DNA of 64,000 nt from Deinandra increscens subsp. villosa. Its lineage: Eukaryota > Streptophyta > Magnoliopsida > Asterales > Asteraceae. Positions 44,853 to 55,632 of the stretch are shown piece after piece. The first letter of the stretch is position 1. Each line of letters starts with the position of its first letter. The notes below the pieces were generated by a model. That model made no database searches. It saw nothing but the letters and a program-made list of their open reading frames with translations, and was not told the DNA's origin. The DNA is taken from positions 27,266,454 to 27,330,453 of the forward strand of contig JBCNJP010000012.1 in the NCBI GenBank assembly GCA_039602395.1, read 5' to 3'. The translations under genes were made by a program, and so were the position numbers.

Positions 44853-46196
44853 ATGAATCCTAGTTTCCCTTGTCTCCCTGGTCTCAACATTCCCGACACC
44901 CTTCCCGAGCACATCAAAATAGCACTAGACATGAGTGATCTTACACAACTGGCGGAAGAGTACGAATCGATGGAAGCTGCAATTGCTGTCAGCGAAGCTG
45001 GTCCATCCCAACCAAGGAAGAAGCGAAGAGAAATAAACAGAGGACGTGAAGAAGGTGATGTGTGTTTGTTCATGGACTACTTTGCTGAGACTCCTGTGTA
45101 TCATGAAGGCCTCTTCAGAAGGCGATACAGAATGACCCCTCGCCTTTATAACCACATTGTTGTCGATATTACTACTGAAGGTATATCTGCTAACTGGCGA
45201 TACTTTACACAACGTCATGATGCTGCTGGCAGACTAGGCCTTTCAACAAACCAAAAGGCCACATGTGCCCTTCGCCAGCTAGCATATGGTGCTTCAGCTG
45301 ATCAATGCGATGAATACATACGCATTGGTGAGAGTACTGCCATCAAATATATACACAACTTTTGTAGATCTATTGTGGAGATCTATAGGGACCAGTACCT
45401 AATAAGGCCAACCCAAGAAGATGTTGATCGATTAACAGCCTTCCATGAGGAGATGCATGGCTTCCCAGGGATGCTTGGTAGCATTGATTGTATGCATTGG
45501 GGTTGGAGGAATTGTCCAACTTCTTGGAAGGGGCACTATACTCGTGGTGACCATGGTTATCCAACACCCATGCTTGAGGTTGTTGCTTCACAAGACTTGT
45601 GGATATGGCATGCTTTCTTTGGTGTCGTCGGATCAAACAATGACATCAGTGTGATCAACCAATCTCCGTTGTTTAACGAGATCTTGCAGGGGCAAGCACC
45701 TAGATGTGACTTCCATGTGAATGGGAATGTCTATAGGAAAGGTTACTATCTTGCAGATGGTATCTATCCTGCATGGGCAACACTTGTGAAGAGTTTCACA
45801 TATCCCCCTGAGAACAACTTGAAGATGAGGTACTTTAAGCGTCGACAAGAGTCTGCCAGGAAAGATGTTGAGAGGGCATTTGGTGTTCTCCAGTCTAGGT
45901 GGGGAATAATTAGAGGACCATCAAGGTCAATGGATCTACCAAATATTGGTGATATTATGTTGGCATGCATCATCCTACACGATATGATTGTGAAAGACGA
46001 AGGACGTGATGTGTTGAATTGGACTCCTGAGTATGGTACACCTCCTCCACCTCCATATAATCATGGGGCACCTCAAGTATTTGTCGATAACCTTGATAGG
46101 TTCATAGACTTGCGTGCTAGGGATCAGCATACGGCTCTAAGAAACGATTTAGTCGAGCATCTTTGGGCAAACAAGCCGGTGTGGGAAGAAGATTAG
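44853..46196 (+). CDS. PIF/Harbinger DDE transposase
   Basis: 447 residues, uninterrupted, close to the usual length of plant PIF transposases. The catalytic triad is visible: D212 in GSIDCMHW, D302 in YLADGIYPAW and E340 in ARKDVERAFG. The surrounding family motifs are present (GYPTPMLEVVAS, FFGVVGSNNDISV, RWGIIRGP). The N-terminal 100 residues include a basic patch (PRKKRREINRGR) that could act as a nuclear signal or DNA contact. It would cut and insert the element at TAA sites. Plant PIF elements usually need a partner protein with a Myb/SANT domain; none is encoded here, but a different second gene is. No stop or shift is seen, so the copy may be functional. Confidence 0.95.
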   Translation: MNPSFPCLPGLNIPDTLPEHIKIALDMSDLTQLAEEYESMEAAIAVSEAGPSQPRKKRREINRGREEGDVCLFMDYFAETPVYHEGLFRRRYRMTPRLYNHIVVDITTEGISANWRYFTQRHDAAGRLGLSTNQKATCALRQLAYGASADQCDEYIRIGESTAIKYIHNFCRSIVEIYRDQYLIRPTQEDVDRLTAFHEEMHGFPGMLGSIDCMHWGWRNCPTSWKGHYTRGDHGYPTPMLEVVASQDLWIWHAFFGVVGSNNDISVINQSPLFNEILQGQAPRCDFHVNGNVYRKGYYLADGIYPAWATLVKSFTYPPENNLKMRYFKRRQESARKDVERAFGVLQSRWGIIRGPSRSMDLPNIGDIMLACIILHDMIVKDEGRDVLNWTPEYGTPPPPPYNHGAPQVFVDNLDRFIDLRARDQHTALRNDLVEHLWANKPVWEED

Positions 46197-46494
46197 TGCT
46201 CAAGGCCTTACTTTGAATTTGTTTGTGTTTCCTTTCAGTTATTGAATAAGTTGTGTTTCCTTTCGGTAGTTGAATAAGTTGTATTTCCTTTCAGTAATCT
46301 TGTATTTCATTTAGTGGTTTGAAATTTATGTACTTCAGTTTAATATGTTATTGAGTTCTCAATTAAAACATAATTAGATTGTGAAGCAACCTAAGATACT
46401 TATTAAAACTGAAAAACAAACTAAGCTACTTATTCAAACTGAAAAACAAACATTAAACAGACAACCTAACCATTACACACACACACGTAGATTA

Positions 46495-47151
46495 TTAACC
46501 ATGAAACGAGTTATCAGACGAGTAGCCGTTGTATCCATCTGAGACGTAGTCCTCTGGATAGTGTACTTGTCCATAGTACCAAGTCTCAAAATCATCAACG
46601 TTGTGAACATCTTCAATGTTCATCCTAGGTTCAGCATTCGAATTAAGAAAATCCCCAGCTTCTGCTTCCCGTTCCAACTCAAAGAGTGTTTCCCACTCTT
46701 CAGCATGGTCATCATCATCATCGAGGTGGAGGTTGTTTATGGGAGGTGGTGGTGGTTGGTGATGATGGTGGTTGAGGGGGTAAAAGTGGTTGGGTACTGG
46801 AGCTTGAGGTGGTGGTGGTGGTGGTGGTGGTTGGTGATGATGGTGGTTAAGGGGGTAAAAGTGGTTGGGTACTGGAGCTTGAGGTGGTGGTGGTGGTGGT
46901 GGTGGTTGGTGATGATGGTGGTTGAGGGGGTAAAAGTGGTTGGGTACTGGAGCTTGAGGTGGTGGTGGTGGTGGTTGGTGATGGTGCTGGTGGTGGTGTT
47001 GGTGCTGGTGGAGGTGATGGTGGAGGTGGTTGAACTGGTTGGGTACTTGAGCTTGAGGTGGTGGTGGTGGTGGTGGAAGTTGTTGTTCATAGCGGGTTAA
47101 CCACAACATCCAGTGGTACTCTGAGACATCTTCAGGAGGTGTGCTAGACAT
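46495..47151 (-). CDS. His/Pro-rich protein of the PIF element, function unknown
   Basis: 218 residues. The N-terminus (MSSTPPEDVSEYHWMLWLTRYEQQ) looks folded and could be a short helical motif. The middle is built from repeats of His-rich and poly-Pro blocks: three copies of about 25 residues containing QAPVPNHFYPLN, plus a related fourth. The C-terminal 80 residues are acidic (LHLDDDDDHAEEWETLFELE) and aromatic. It is convergent with the transposase gene, with stops about 300 bp apart. A TATA box sits 60 bases upstream. I know no such protein as a standard part of PIF elements; the usual partner has a Myb-like domain. It could be a diverged partner, a regulator or a recent capture. The opposite-strand frame across the repeats is Trp/Val-only and is a shadow. 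Confidence 0.6.
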   Translation of the reverse strand: MSSTPPEDVSEYHWMLWLTRYEQQLPPPPPPPQAQVPNQFNHLHHHLHQHQHHHQHHHQPPPPPPQAPVPNHFYPLNHHHHQPPPPPPPPQAPVPNHFYPLNHHHHQPPPPPPPPQAPVPNHFYPLNHHHHQPPPPPINNLHLDDDDDHAEEWETLFELEREAEAGDFLNSNAEPRMNIEDVHNVDDFETWYYGQVHYPEDYVSDGYNGYSSDNSFHG

Positions 47152-47210
47152 GGTGGTGGTAGAGGTTGGTTGATGGTGGTGAAATGAGACTAGATGTGTG
47201 AATCTGAGTT

Positions 47211-47219
47211 CTATTTATA
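47211..47219 (-). promoter_or_regulatory. TATA box of the PIF second gene
   Basis: TATAAATAG on the minus strand, 60 bases before the ATG at 47151, followed by AACTCAGATTC and, slightly later, TCTCATTTCA. That layout resembles the transposase promoter. AGCCAACGGCTAG-type motifs lie upstream (47231, 47265). Confidence 0.65.
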
Positions 47220-47565
47220 ACCTTTTGGAAACTAGCCGTTGGCTAAAATATCTAAGTTTGAAAAACTAGCCGCTGGCTATTAAATATTATTATTTTAAAT
47301 GGTTTAATATTCAAATAATATTAAAATAATATACGTTTTTTTTAATATTAAAATAATATACGTTTTAAATAAAAGAATTAAATTGTTAACTAGTTTTTAA
47401 AATAAAGATTAAATAAAATGGTGATATGGAAAGTAAATGGTGGTATGTGGGAAGTACTTGATGTGGAAAAATGTGGGTTTTGTGGTATGTAGGAAGTACA
47501 TGATGTGGCATGCTGACTGGATCAAAAAGGTGGTATGTGGGAAGTACCTGATGCGGGTGGTCTAA

Positions 47566-49035
47566 TTAGATTGTGCATATAGTGTTCCTTTTGACCATCT
47601 TTTAGAGTTAATCGATGAAATCATGGAAAAATAATTCCATATACATATAATTCAATCAGGTCGACCTAAAAATGAGAAATCCAAATAGCCAATCTGATCA
47701 GAATAATGAAACGCTAACAAAAATAAGAGAACCACATATATATGCGAATACCTAAACACTTTAAACATACTTTACTTCTAACTTGCGTCTAAAATAAGAA
47801 TAAGACAAAGTGCAAAATAAAACCTGAAATTTCATCCAAAGAAAAGAATTCTAACAACCTAAAACACTACACCAATACTTGTAACATTCAAACACACCAA
47901 ATGAAACCTTCAAGTAAACATGAAATGAGATAAAAGAAGAACATGCAGTAAGAAGTATAAAAAACTAATGAAAAAAGATTTAGCGAGAGGCACCAAACTT
48001 ACTGTTCATGTGGGAGGAACTATAAGTATGTACATATTTACGATGTCATTTAGACACATTATCAGTAGTAGTGAATCTGTATTCGGTGGTATTTGTCGCA
48101 AAGATAACACAAATGGTTTTTTAATCACACACCCTGTTCTATCTATTTACGTTATTACTATCTATCATCATTATAGATAATCACACATCTACTGCTAAAC
48201 ACAAGCATATTCACAACAAAAAAAAAATATTTAACTATAGTATATTTACGCAAACTATTAGTCTATTAAAATATCAAGCATATACTACGAACCATACTAC
48301 AAACATCTACTCACTTAAATCAGAATATAATCACGCTTACTTATAAAAACACGTAAACCTAATGAACATTGACGAAGGTTGCTTATTTCATATTTGTAAG
48401 TTCCACTTCAACAAATAGATCTGATCTGATCCAATTATGAATTATGAGAAACGATCCATAATCATTACGGGCGCAAAATATCAGGCAAGCATTAGAAAAA
48501 TAATGTATAATGACATAAAAGTCCATCTTTGTAAAAACTTAAACATCCACATGTTGCTTACCGTAGTCTTCGTACACTTAGCATGGAAAATTGCCTTTGT
48601 ATTGGATATTTCGGTTAGAGGTTCATCGTAGACACCGTAAAAAGTGTAGAACTGTAGACACCCTTCTTGGCCCTTAGATTCGCTATCTGATGGTTGTGCT
48701 TAACTTCGTTTCTTTTCATTTTGTATTTCTTTTTCTTTTCAGCTAATTTCGCATGCAAAATAAAGTTATTTCGTATGCAACACAAAGTAATTTCACATAT
48801 GAAATAACAGTTCTATGATTCTACATTTTTGAGATTGTCTACATTGAACCTACTCCGTCAACATGACAGTTTTCACTGTATAATAAACTGTAAGTGTCAT
48901 CTTAGTGAGTATTAGATGTTTATTGTTCATGATATATTGGATGCACAAAGTGTCCAACTAGCGGTAACATTCCGAAATTGTTACACCCTGCATTTCATCC
49001 GTTTTTGTATATATATATATATATACAAAAAGAGA
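47566..49035. other. no gene recognised
   Basis: AT-rich flank of the PIF element. It has short open frames with no protein character and a fold-back (TA)n stretch at about 49001-49030 (TTTTTGTATA ... TATACAAAAA). Confidence 0.45.
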
Positions 49036-49320
49036 GCTGTTGATAATGAGATATTGCCATATGTGGGTGATGATAGTTTTCGTAAAAAGTTCAGCAAGGG
49101 AAAAGAACACGTTGAAGTTGAATTGGTCGGCCAAAATGATCATAGAAAAACTTTCAGTGATCTATCGATCAAGTTTAAGGAATATTCATATTTTTTGAAC
49201 AACTTCTATCAAGTTGTTACAGCTTATAACTTAAAAGCCGGTGATCGGATTGACTTAGAGCCTGCAGAATTCGGTGCCAAAGTTAAAGTTGAATTTAAGA
49301 TAGTTAGAGGTCGTCGATGA
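49036..49320 (+). pseudogene. orphan exon, possibly C-terminal half of a B3-like domain
   Basis: An open stretch from about 49036 to the TGA at 49320 gives some 94 residues with mixed charged/hydrophobic protein character. FLNNFYQVVTAYNLKAGD followed by RIDLE resembles the late part of plant B3 DNA-binding domains (aromatic, then L-x-x-GD). The frame upstream is interrupted by the (TA)n stretch and has no credible start. It may be the last exon of a gene whose other exons are missing. The B3 reading is tentative. Confidence 0.3.
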
Positions 49321-50539
49321 ATATATCAATGATACTTACGATAACCCAAGACAATATATTGATTACTTATCTATACTATATATAATACATATTGGTTATG
49401 AGGGTATTTTGGTCATAATAATTCCTGAAAATTATGACGCATACAACTTATCTAGCATTAAGTACAAGTGTCTATAGCTGCATTCTTAAACCCCTATTAA
49501 TCTTAAACCCTTATCGAGGTACTTTTAAGGTTATTGTGGTCATTTACTCTAAATCCTTAACTTTATACACGCATGCTTTTCTTGTACCTCGATCATCCCT
49601 TCAGCCGACTTTGATGCGCACGCTTCTCCAGCTATCTCTCTTCTTTGATTGGCAAACTCTTCATCTTTCCTCATCTTTGATATGTACAGCCGTGAGATTT
49701 CAATGATGGTTGATTGTAAGGCCACGATTGGAATTCAGATTCAAATTGAAGGCGCCCCAATACTGATTTAAGCACTAGCTCTATTCGGCTTCTTCCAATC
49801 GCCGTCGAAGGCCTTCATCTTCAGAGGGAACCGAGCTATCTTCTTCTTCCTAAAGCTGTAGCTTTATCAGTTTTCTCATCTTATTCGATTGTCAATCAGA
49901 ATCAGATGGATTCGATTTCACAGCGGTTTCCACTTTGATTTCGTGCGAAGAAATTAATAATCCAGGTTTGTTTCATCATGCTCGGAAATTGTATGTATCT
50001 AACCCTAAAGTATGTTCATCTAACCCTTAAATTTGTTCCATGTGTTTTGTACCACCGTGAGCTTTTGTGACAGAAATTCAATTGCAGTTACTTGCACAGC
50101 CTCTTTCACTTGTTCATATCATCTTTCCTGAACCAATTTCAAGTCGGTTTATGTTCAGCTGTTGAGGTACTAATCTTGACTTGTAATTACCTGTGTATGT
50201 TATGTGCTTCATCAAGATATCATAGATGAAAAGGTTAGATGGGGTTCACAAATTATTCTTAACATAACTGAATATTACATATTATCCTTAACATAAAGAT
50301 ATCATTTGGATTGTAGTAAAAAAATTGTGGAAATTTCTAAAGTTTCTAACAGCTTAGAGCCAAAGACTCTAACTGTGTACCTATTTGTTTTGCAGATAAT
50401 GATAACAAAATATATAACAGTTAGTTTTAAAGTAAAAAAAATATGATTTAGTTAGTATATTGTGCTTTGGGGTTAGCTTTTGCCTATAAAGCCTGATTCA
50501 GTTAGTCTAATAAAGATAAATGATATCTCATGAGTCTTT
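49321..50539 (+). other. possible leader/first exon of an unidentified gene
   Basis: From about 49570 the sequence becomes CT-rich and leader-like, with an exon-like end at AATCCAG then GTTTGTTTC near 49965. No coding frame is recognised before the gap at 50540. Confidence 0.3.
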
Positions 50540-51039
50540 NNNNNNNNNNNNNNNNNNNNNNNNNNNNNNNNNNNNNNNNNNNNNNNNNNNNNNNNNNNNN
50601 NNNNNNNNNNNNNNNNNNNNNNNNNNNNNNNNNNNNNNNNNNNNNNNNNNNNNNNNNNNNNNNNNNNNNNNNNNNNNNNNNNNNNNNNNNNNNNNNNNNN
50701 NNNNNNNNNNNNNNNNNNNNNNNNNNNNNNNNNNNNNNNNNNNNNNNNNNNNNNNNNNNNNNNNNNNNNNNNNNNNNNNNNNNNNNNNNNNNNNNNNNNN
50801 NNNNNNNNNNNNNNNNNNNNNNNNNNNNNNNNNNNNNNNNNNNNNNNNNNNNNNNNNNNNNNNNNNNNNNNNNNNNNNNNNNNNNNNNNNNNNNNNNNNN
50901 NNNNNNNNNNNNNNNNNNNNNNNNNNNNNNNNNNNNNNNNNNNNNNNNNNNNNNNNNNNNNNNNNNNNNNNNNNNNNNNNNNNNNNNNNNNNNNNNNNNN
51001 NNNNNNNNNNNNNNNNNNNNNNNNNNNNNNNNNNNNNNN
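50540..51039. other. assembly gap (500 N)
   Basis: Placeholder N run; size unknown. Confidence 0.99.
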
Positions 51040-51059
51040 CAGGAGACACAACAACATGT

Positions 51060-52385
51060 GAAATTCTGTTAGTTATGTGTTGGTCCTCATGATATTACGA
51101 GTTGTCCCATTGTTGGTAGCATCGAGCTACCAGAGCAGGTCGATTACATGGCTAGCCAGGCCCACCCACCACCCACCCAGTATAGCTACAATCCGAATTG
51201 GAGACCAAACCAGAATTCGGGATGGAGACAGGAGTCGAGCAGTTCGAACCCACCGGGGTTCCAGCCACGACCACCACTGAGACAGCAGGGTGTTTACAAC
51301 CCAGGGGGCAACAGAAAGATCCCGGTTCAGATAGAGGATTCAAGTATGAAGAACCTGACCGACATGGTTTCTCAGTTGCTTCAGTAGAATCAGAAAGCAA
51401 CCCTTGACACTCAGAAGGTTGCTCAGCAGAATGAGTTGTGTTTTTCGAGAAATGAGCAGGAGATGAGTAACATAGGAACTCATATGCAGAATTTGGAGAG
51501 ACAGATGGGTCAGCTTGCCAAGTCTATGTCAGAGCGTCAGCAGGGAGGTTTGCCGGGTAATACCGAGACAAATCCGTACCAAACAGCTAAGGCGATCACG
51601 ACTAGGAGTGGCAGAACCACTCGAGATCCAGAACCGGCAGTCACAGCTGAGCCGGTTACTAAGGAGAGAGATGTTAAGGTTGAGACTGATGTTCCTGGGC
51701 AGGTGCACCCTACTAGGCTACGCCCAGCAAGTACAGCACACCCAAAGGAGCCCGCGAGAGTCTACACACCTCCTGTTCCATATCCCGCGCGTTTAAGACA
51801 GGATAGAGCCGAGGAGAATTATAGCAAATTTCTTGCCCTGTTTAAACAAATTCACATAAATCTTTCGTTTGTTGAGGCATTAGCACAAATGCCTAAGTAT
51901 GCCAGGTTTTTGAAGGATTTGTTGAGTAAAAAGAAGAAACTTGAGGAGTTGTCGACAGTTACACTGAACGAGGAGTGTTCAGCAGTTCTCCAGAACAAGC
52001 TACCACAGAAGATGAAGGATCCTGGGAGTTTTATAATTCCATGTTTGATTGGTAGCTTGTCCGTCAGTAATGCTCTTGCTGATCTAGGTGCTAGTATAAA
52101 CTTAATGCCATATTCAGTTTTTGTGAGACTAGACCTAGGTGAACCCACACCCACGCGCGTGAGCATTCAGCTTGCTGACCGTTCGGTCAAGTATTCGTGG
52201 AGCATTATGGAGAACATGTTGGTTAAATTTAATAAATTTGTTTTCCCGGTCGATTTTGTGATCCTCGATATGGATGAGGACGAGCACGTGCCCCTTATCT
52301 TAGGTCGTCCATTTTTAGCTACTGCACGCGCTTTGGTTGATATTTTCAGCGGTACGCTTACTTTACGCGTCAAGGACGAGAAGTG
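51060..52385 (+). pseudogene. Athila-like gag C-terminus and protease, first copy
   Basis: A CCHC-like knuckle (C-x-LCVGPHDITSC, with a TAG in it at about 51073) is followed by a Pro/Asn/Gln-rich tail. A Gln codon is replaced by TAG at 51385. After this, from 51436, a 316-residue frame encodes the rest of gag and the aspartic protease: IPCLIGSLSVSNALADLGASINLMP, with active-site DLGAS, then VILDMDEDEHVPLILGRPFL. It stops at 52386. The protease would cut the polyprotein. Confidence 0.85.
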
Positions 52386-55021
52386 ACCTTTGACATTCGT
52401 GATTCGATGAGACACCCTCAGAGTCAGGATGATACACTCTACTTTTTCGATACCATCACTCCACACGTGAGTGATTAGTTTGAGGATATCTGTGATTCGG
52501 GTGTTTTAGACACACAGCTTTGGGGTGGAGTTGACCCACAACTTGGTGTGTATGCTGCTGTTGCGTGTGAGGTGACTAGTGAGGAGACTAGTGCATCAGA
52601 TCTGAGCCTGGAGGTTTTTGAGGTCATTGACACCATGCAGGCCAAATCTAGACCGTCTGTTGAGCATCCGCCCACATTAGAGCTTAAGGAGTTGCCATCT
52701 TATCTTGAGTATGCGTTTTTAGAGACGGATTCGAGACCGTCTGTTGAGCATCCGCCCAAATTAGAGCTTAAGGAGTTGCCATCTCATCTGGAGTATTGCA
52801 TCAGATTTGACGGTTGACGAGAAATCTAGGTTGTTAGATGTGCTAAAACAGGCTATTGCATGGAAGATTATGGATATTGAGTGGATTAGCCCGTCTTTCT
52901 ACACGCATAAGATTCTGATGGAGGATGAGTTTAAGCCTGTTGTGCAGAGGCAGAGACGACTAAACCCGAACATGCAAGATGTGGTGACGAAAGAGGTTCT
53001 TAAGCTTTTGGATGCCGGATTGATTTATCCTATCTCTGATTCACCATGGGTTAGTCCGGTTCAGGTTGTGCCTAAGAAAGGGGCATGACAGTGGTAGTGA
53101 ATGAGAGGAATGAGATGATTCCTACGCGCAGGGTTATGGGGTGGAGAGTTTGCATTGACTATCGCAAACTCAACAATGCCACGAGGAAAGATCATTTCCC
53201 ACTCCCGTTCATTGATCATTACAACCCAGGGGGCAACAGAAAGATCCCGGTTCAGACAGAGGATTCAGGTATGAAGAACCTGACCGACATGGTTTCTCAG
53301 TTGCTTCAGTAGAATCAGAAAGCAACCCTTGACACTCAGAAGGTCGCTCAGCAGAATGAGTTGTGTTTTTCGAGAAATGAGCAGGAGATGAGTAACATAG
53401 GAACTCATATGCAGAATTTGGAGAGACAGATGGGTAAGCTTGCCAAGTCTATGTCAGAGCGTCAGCACGGAGGTTTGCCGGGTAATACCGAGACAAATCC
53501 GCACCAAACAGCTAAGGCGATCACGACTAGGAGTGGCAGAACCACTCGAGATCCAGAACCGGCAGTCACAGCTGAGCCGGTTACTAAGGAGAGAGATGTT
53601 AAGGTTGAGACTGATGTTCCTGGGCAGGTGCACCCTACTAGGCTACGCCCAGCAAGTACAGCACACCCAAAGGAGCCCGCGAGAGTCTACACACCTCCTG
53701 TTCCATATCCCGCGCGTTTAATACAGGATAGAGCCGAGGAGAATTATAGCAAATTACTTGCCCTGTTTAAACAAATTCACATAAATCTTTCGTTTGTTGA
53801 GGCATTAGCACAAATGCCTAAGTATGCCAGGTTTTTGAAGGATTTGTTGAGTAACAAGAAGAAACTTGAGGAGTTGTCGACAGTTACACTGAACGAGGAG
53901 TGTTCAGCAGTTCTCCAGAACAAGCTACCACAGAAGATGAAGGATCCTGGGAGTTTTATAATTCCATGTTTGATTGGTAGCTTGTCCGTCAGTAATGCTC
54001 TTGCTGATCTAGGTGCTAGTATAAACTTAATGCCATATTCAGTTTTTGCGAGACTAGACCTAGGTGAACCCACACCCACGCGCATGAGCATTCAGCTTGC
54101 TGACCGTTCGGTCAAGTATTCGTGGAGCATTATGGAGAACATGTTGGTTAAATTTAATAAATTTGTTTTCCCGGTCGATTTTGTGATCCTCGATATGGAT
54201 GAGGACGAGCACGTGCCCCTTATCTTAGGTCGCCCATTTTTAGCTACTGCACGCCACACGTGAGTGATTAGTTTAAGGATATCTGTGATTCGGGTGTTTT
54301 AGACACACAGCTTTGGGGTGGAGTTGACCCACAACTTGGTGTGTATGCTGCTGCTGCGTGTGAGGTGACTAGTGAGGAGACTAGTGCATCAGATCTGAGC
54401 CTGGAGGTTTTTGAGGTCATTGACACCATGCAGGCCAAATCTAGACCGTCTGTTGAGCATCCGCCCACATTAGAGCTTAAGGAGTTGCCATCTTATCTTG
54501 AGTATGCGTTTTTAGAGACGGATTCGAGACCGTCTGTTGAGCATCCGCCCAAATTAGAGCTTAAGGAGTTGCCATCTCATCTGGAGTATTGCATCAGATT
54601 TGACGGTTGACGAGAAATCTAGGTTGTTAGATGTGCTACGATAGCACAAACAGGCTATTGCATGGAAGATTATGGATATTGAGTGGATTAGCCCGTCTTT
54701 CTGCACGCATAAGATTCTGATGGAGGATGAGTTTAAGCCTGTTGTGCAGAGGCAGAGACGACTAAACCCGAACATGCAAGATGTGGTGAAGAAAGAGGTT
54801 CTTAAGCTTTTGGATGCCGGATTGATTTATCCTATCTCTGATTCACCTTGGGTTAGTCCGGTTCAGGTTGTGCCTAAGAAAGGGGGCATGACAGTGGTAG
54901 TGAATGAGAGGAATGAGATGATTCCTACGCGCAGGGTTATGGGGTGGAGAGTTTGCATTGACTATCACAAACTCAACAATGCCACGAGAAAAGATCATTT
55001 CCCACTCCCGTTCATTGATCA
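51294..55021 (+). repeat. tandem duplication inside the Athila-like element
   Basis: Unit 1 is 51294-53218 and unit 2 is 53219-55021. Both begin TTACAACCCAGGGGGC and end GTTCATTGATCA. Unit 2 lacks about 123 bp present in unit 1 (around 52335-52460) and has a small insertion near 54640. Otherwise only scattered substitutions separate them. The first unit's RT region is cut short at the junction, so only the second runs on into full RT. Confidence 0.92.
53361..54263 (+). pseudogene. Athila-like gag tail and protease, second copy
   Basis: 300 residues nearly identical to the first copy. The same Gln-to-stop change precedes it at 53310, so that mutation predates the duplication. The C-terminus is altered by the 123 bp deletion, which fuses the end of protease to the downstream linker. 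Confidence 0.85.
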
Positions 55022-55632
55022 GATGTTGGAGCGTTTAGCCGGTCACGGTTATTATTGTTTCCTTGACGGCTTTTCAGGTTATTTCCAGATTCCCATCGCA
55101 CCGGAGGATCAGGAGAAAACCACATTTACATGTCCCTATGGCACATTTGCGTACCGACGCATGCCGTTCGGATTATGTAATGCTCCAGCGACATTTCAGC
55201 GCTGTATGGTCGCGATTTTTCATGATATGATCGAGGACTCCATGGAGGTTTTCATGGACGATTTTTTTTGTTTTTGGGAGTTCCTTTGATCAGTGCTTGA
55301 CGAGCTTATCACAGATGTTAGCTCGATGTGAGGAGACGAACCTGGTGCTTAATTGGGAGAAGTGCCATTTCATGGTTCGTGAGGGTATTGTGCTTGGGCA
55401 CAAGATTTCACATGCGGGGCTTGAGGTTGATCGAGCCAAAGTTGATATTATTTCTAGACTTTCGCCTCCCACTTCTGTTAGAGCGATTAGGAGTTTCTTA
55501 GGCCACGCGGGTTTTTACCGCCGATTTATACGCGATTTTTCGAAAATCACCAGGCCGATGATACATCTCCTAGAGAAGGATGCCCCATTTGAGTTTTCTG
55601 AGGAGTGTTTGACAGCGTTCCACTTGATTTAA
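54672..55632 (+). pseudogene. Athila-like reverse transcriptase
   Basis: Encodes DIEWISPSFCTHKI, WVSPVQVVPKKGG, VCIDYHKLNNATRKDHFPLPF, FLDGFSGYFQI and FMDDF, the RT palm motifs with the FMDD catalytic box. A frame break in a T-run at about 55263-55270 separates this from the thumb part (LARCEETNLVLNWEKCHFMV, then GHAGFYRRFI), which itself ends at a TAA at 55630. An upstream linker has a 60 bp internal duplication (RPSVEHPP repeats). Confidence 0.88.

Larger units (their letters stand above)
44348..47562. mobile_element. PIF/Harbinger element, complete
   Basis: The inverted termini GACCACCCGCATC are identical over 13 bp. They are flanked by TAA on both sides (44345-44347 and 47563-47565), the 3 bp target duplication of this superfamily. 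The element encloses two convergent genes: a DDE transposase (plus) and a His/Pro-rich protein (minus), each with its own TATA box. The right end has three direct repeats of TGGTATGT-GGAAGTAC (47441, 47482, 47531). The left end has ACGT-rich palindromes. All parts needed for mobility seem present. Confidence 0.92.

Noticed and set aside
45370..45973. Minus-strand open frames inside the PIF transposase gene
   Set aside because: Shadows of the 447-residue transposase. They have no own motifs.
46561..47100. 179-residue Trp/Val-rich open frame on the plus strand
   Set aside because: It is the complement of the His/Pro repeats of the minus-strand gene. Its composition is an artefact of the GGTGGT repeat, and it lacks any promoter or domain.
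48437..48631. 64-residue open frame 48437-48631 as a gene
   Set aside because: No domain, no start context, flanked by AT-rich noncoding sequence.
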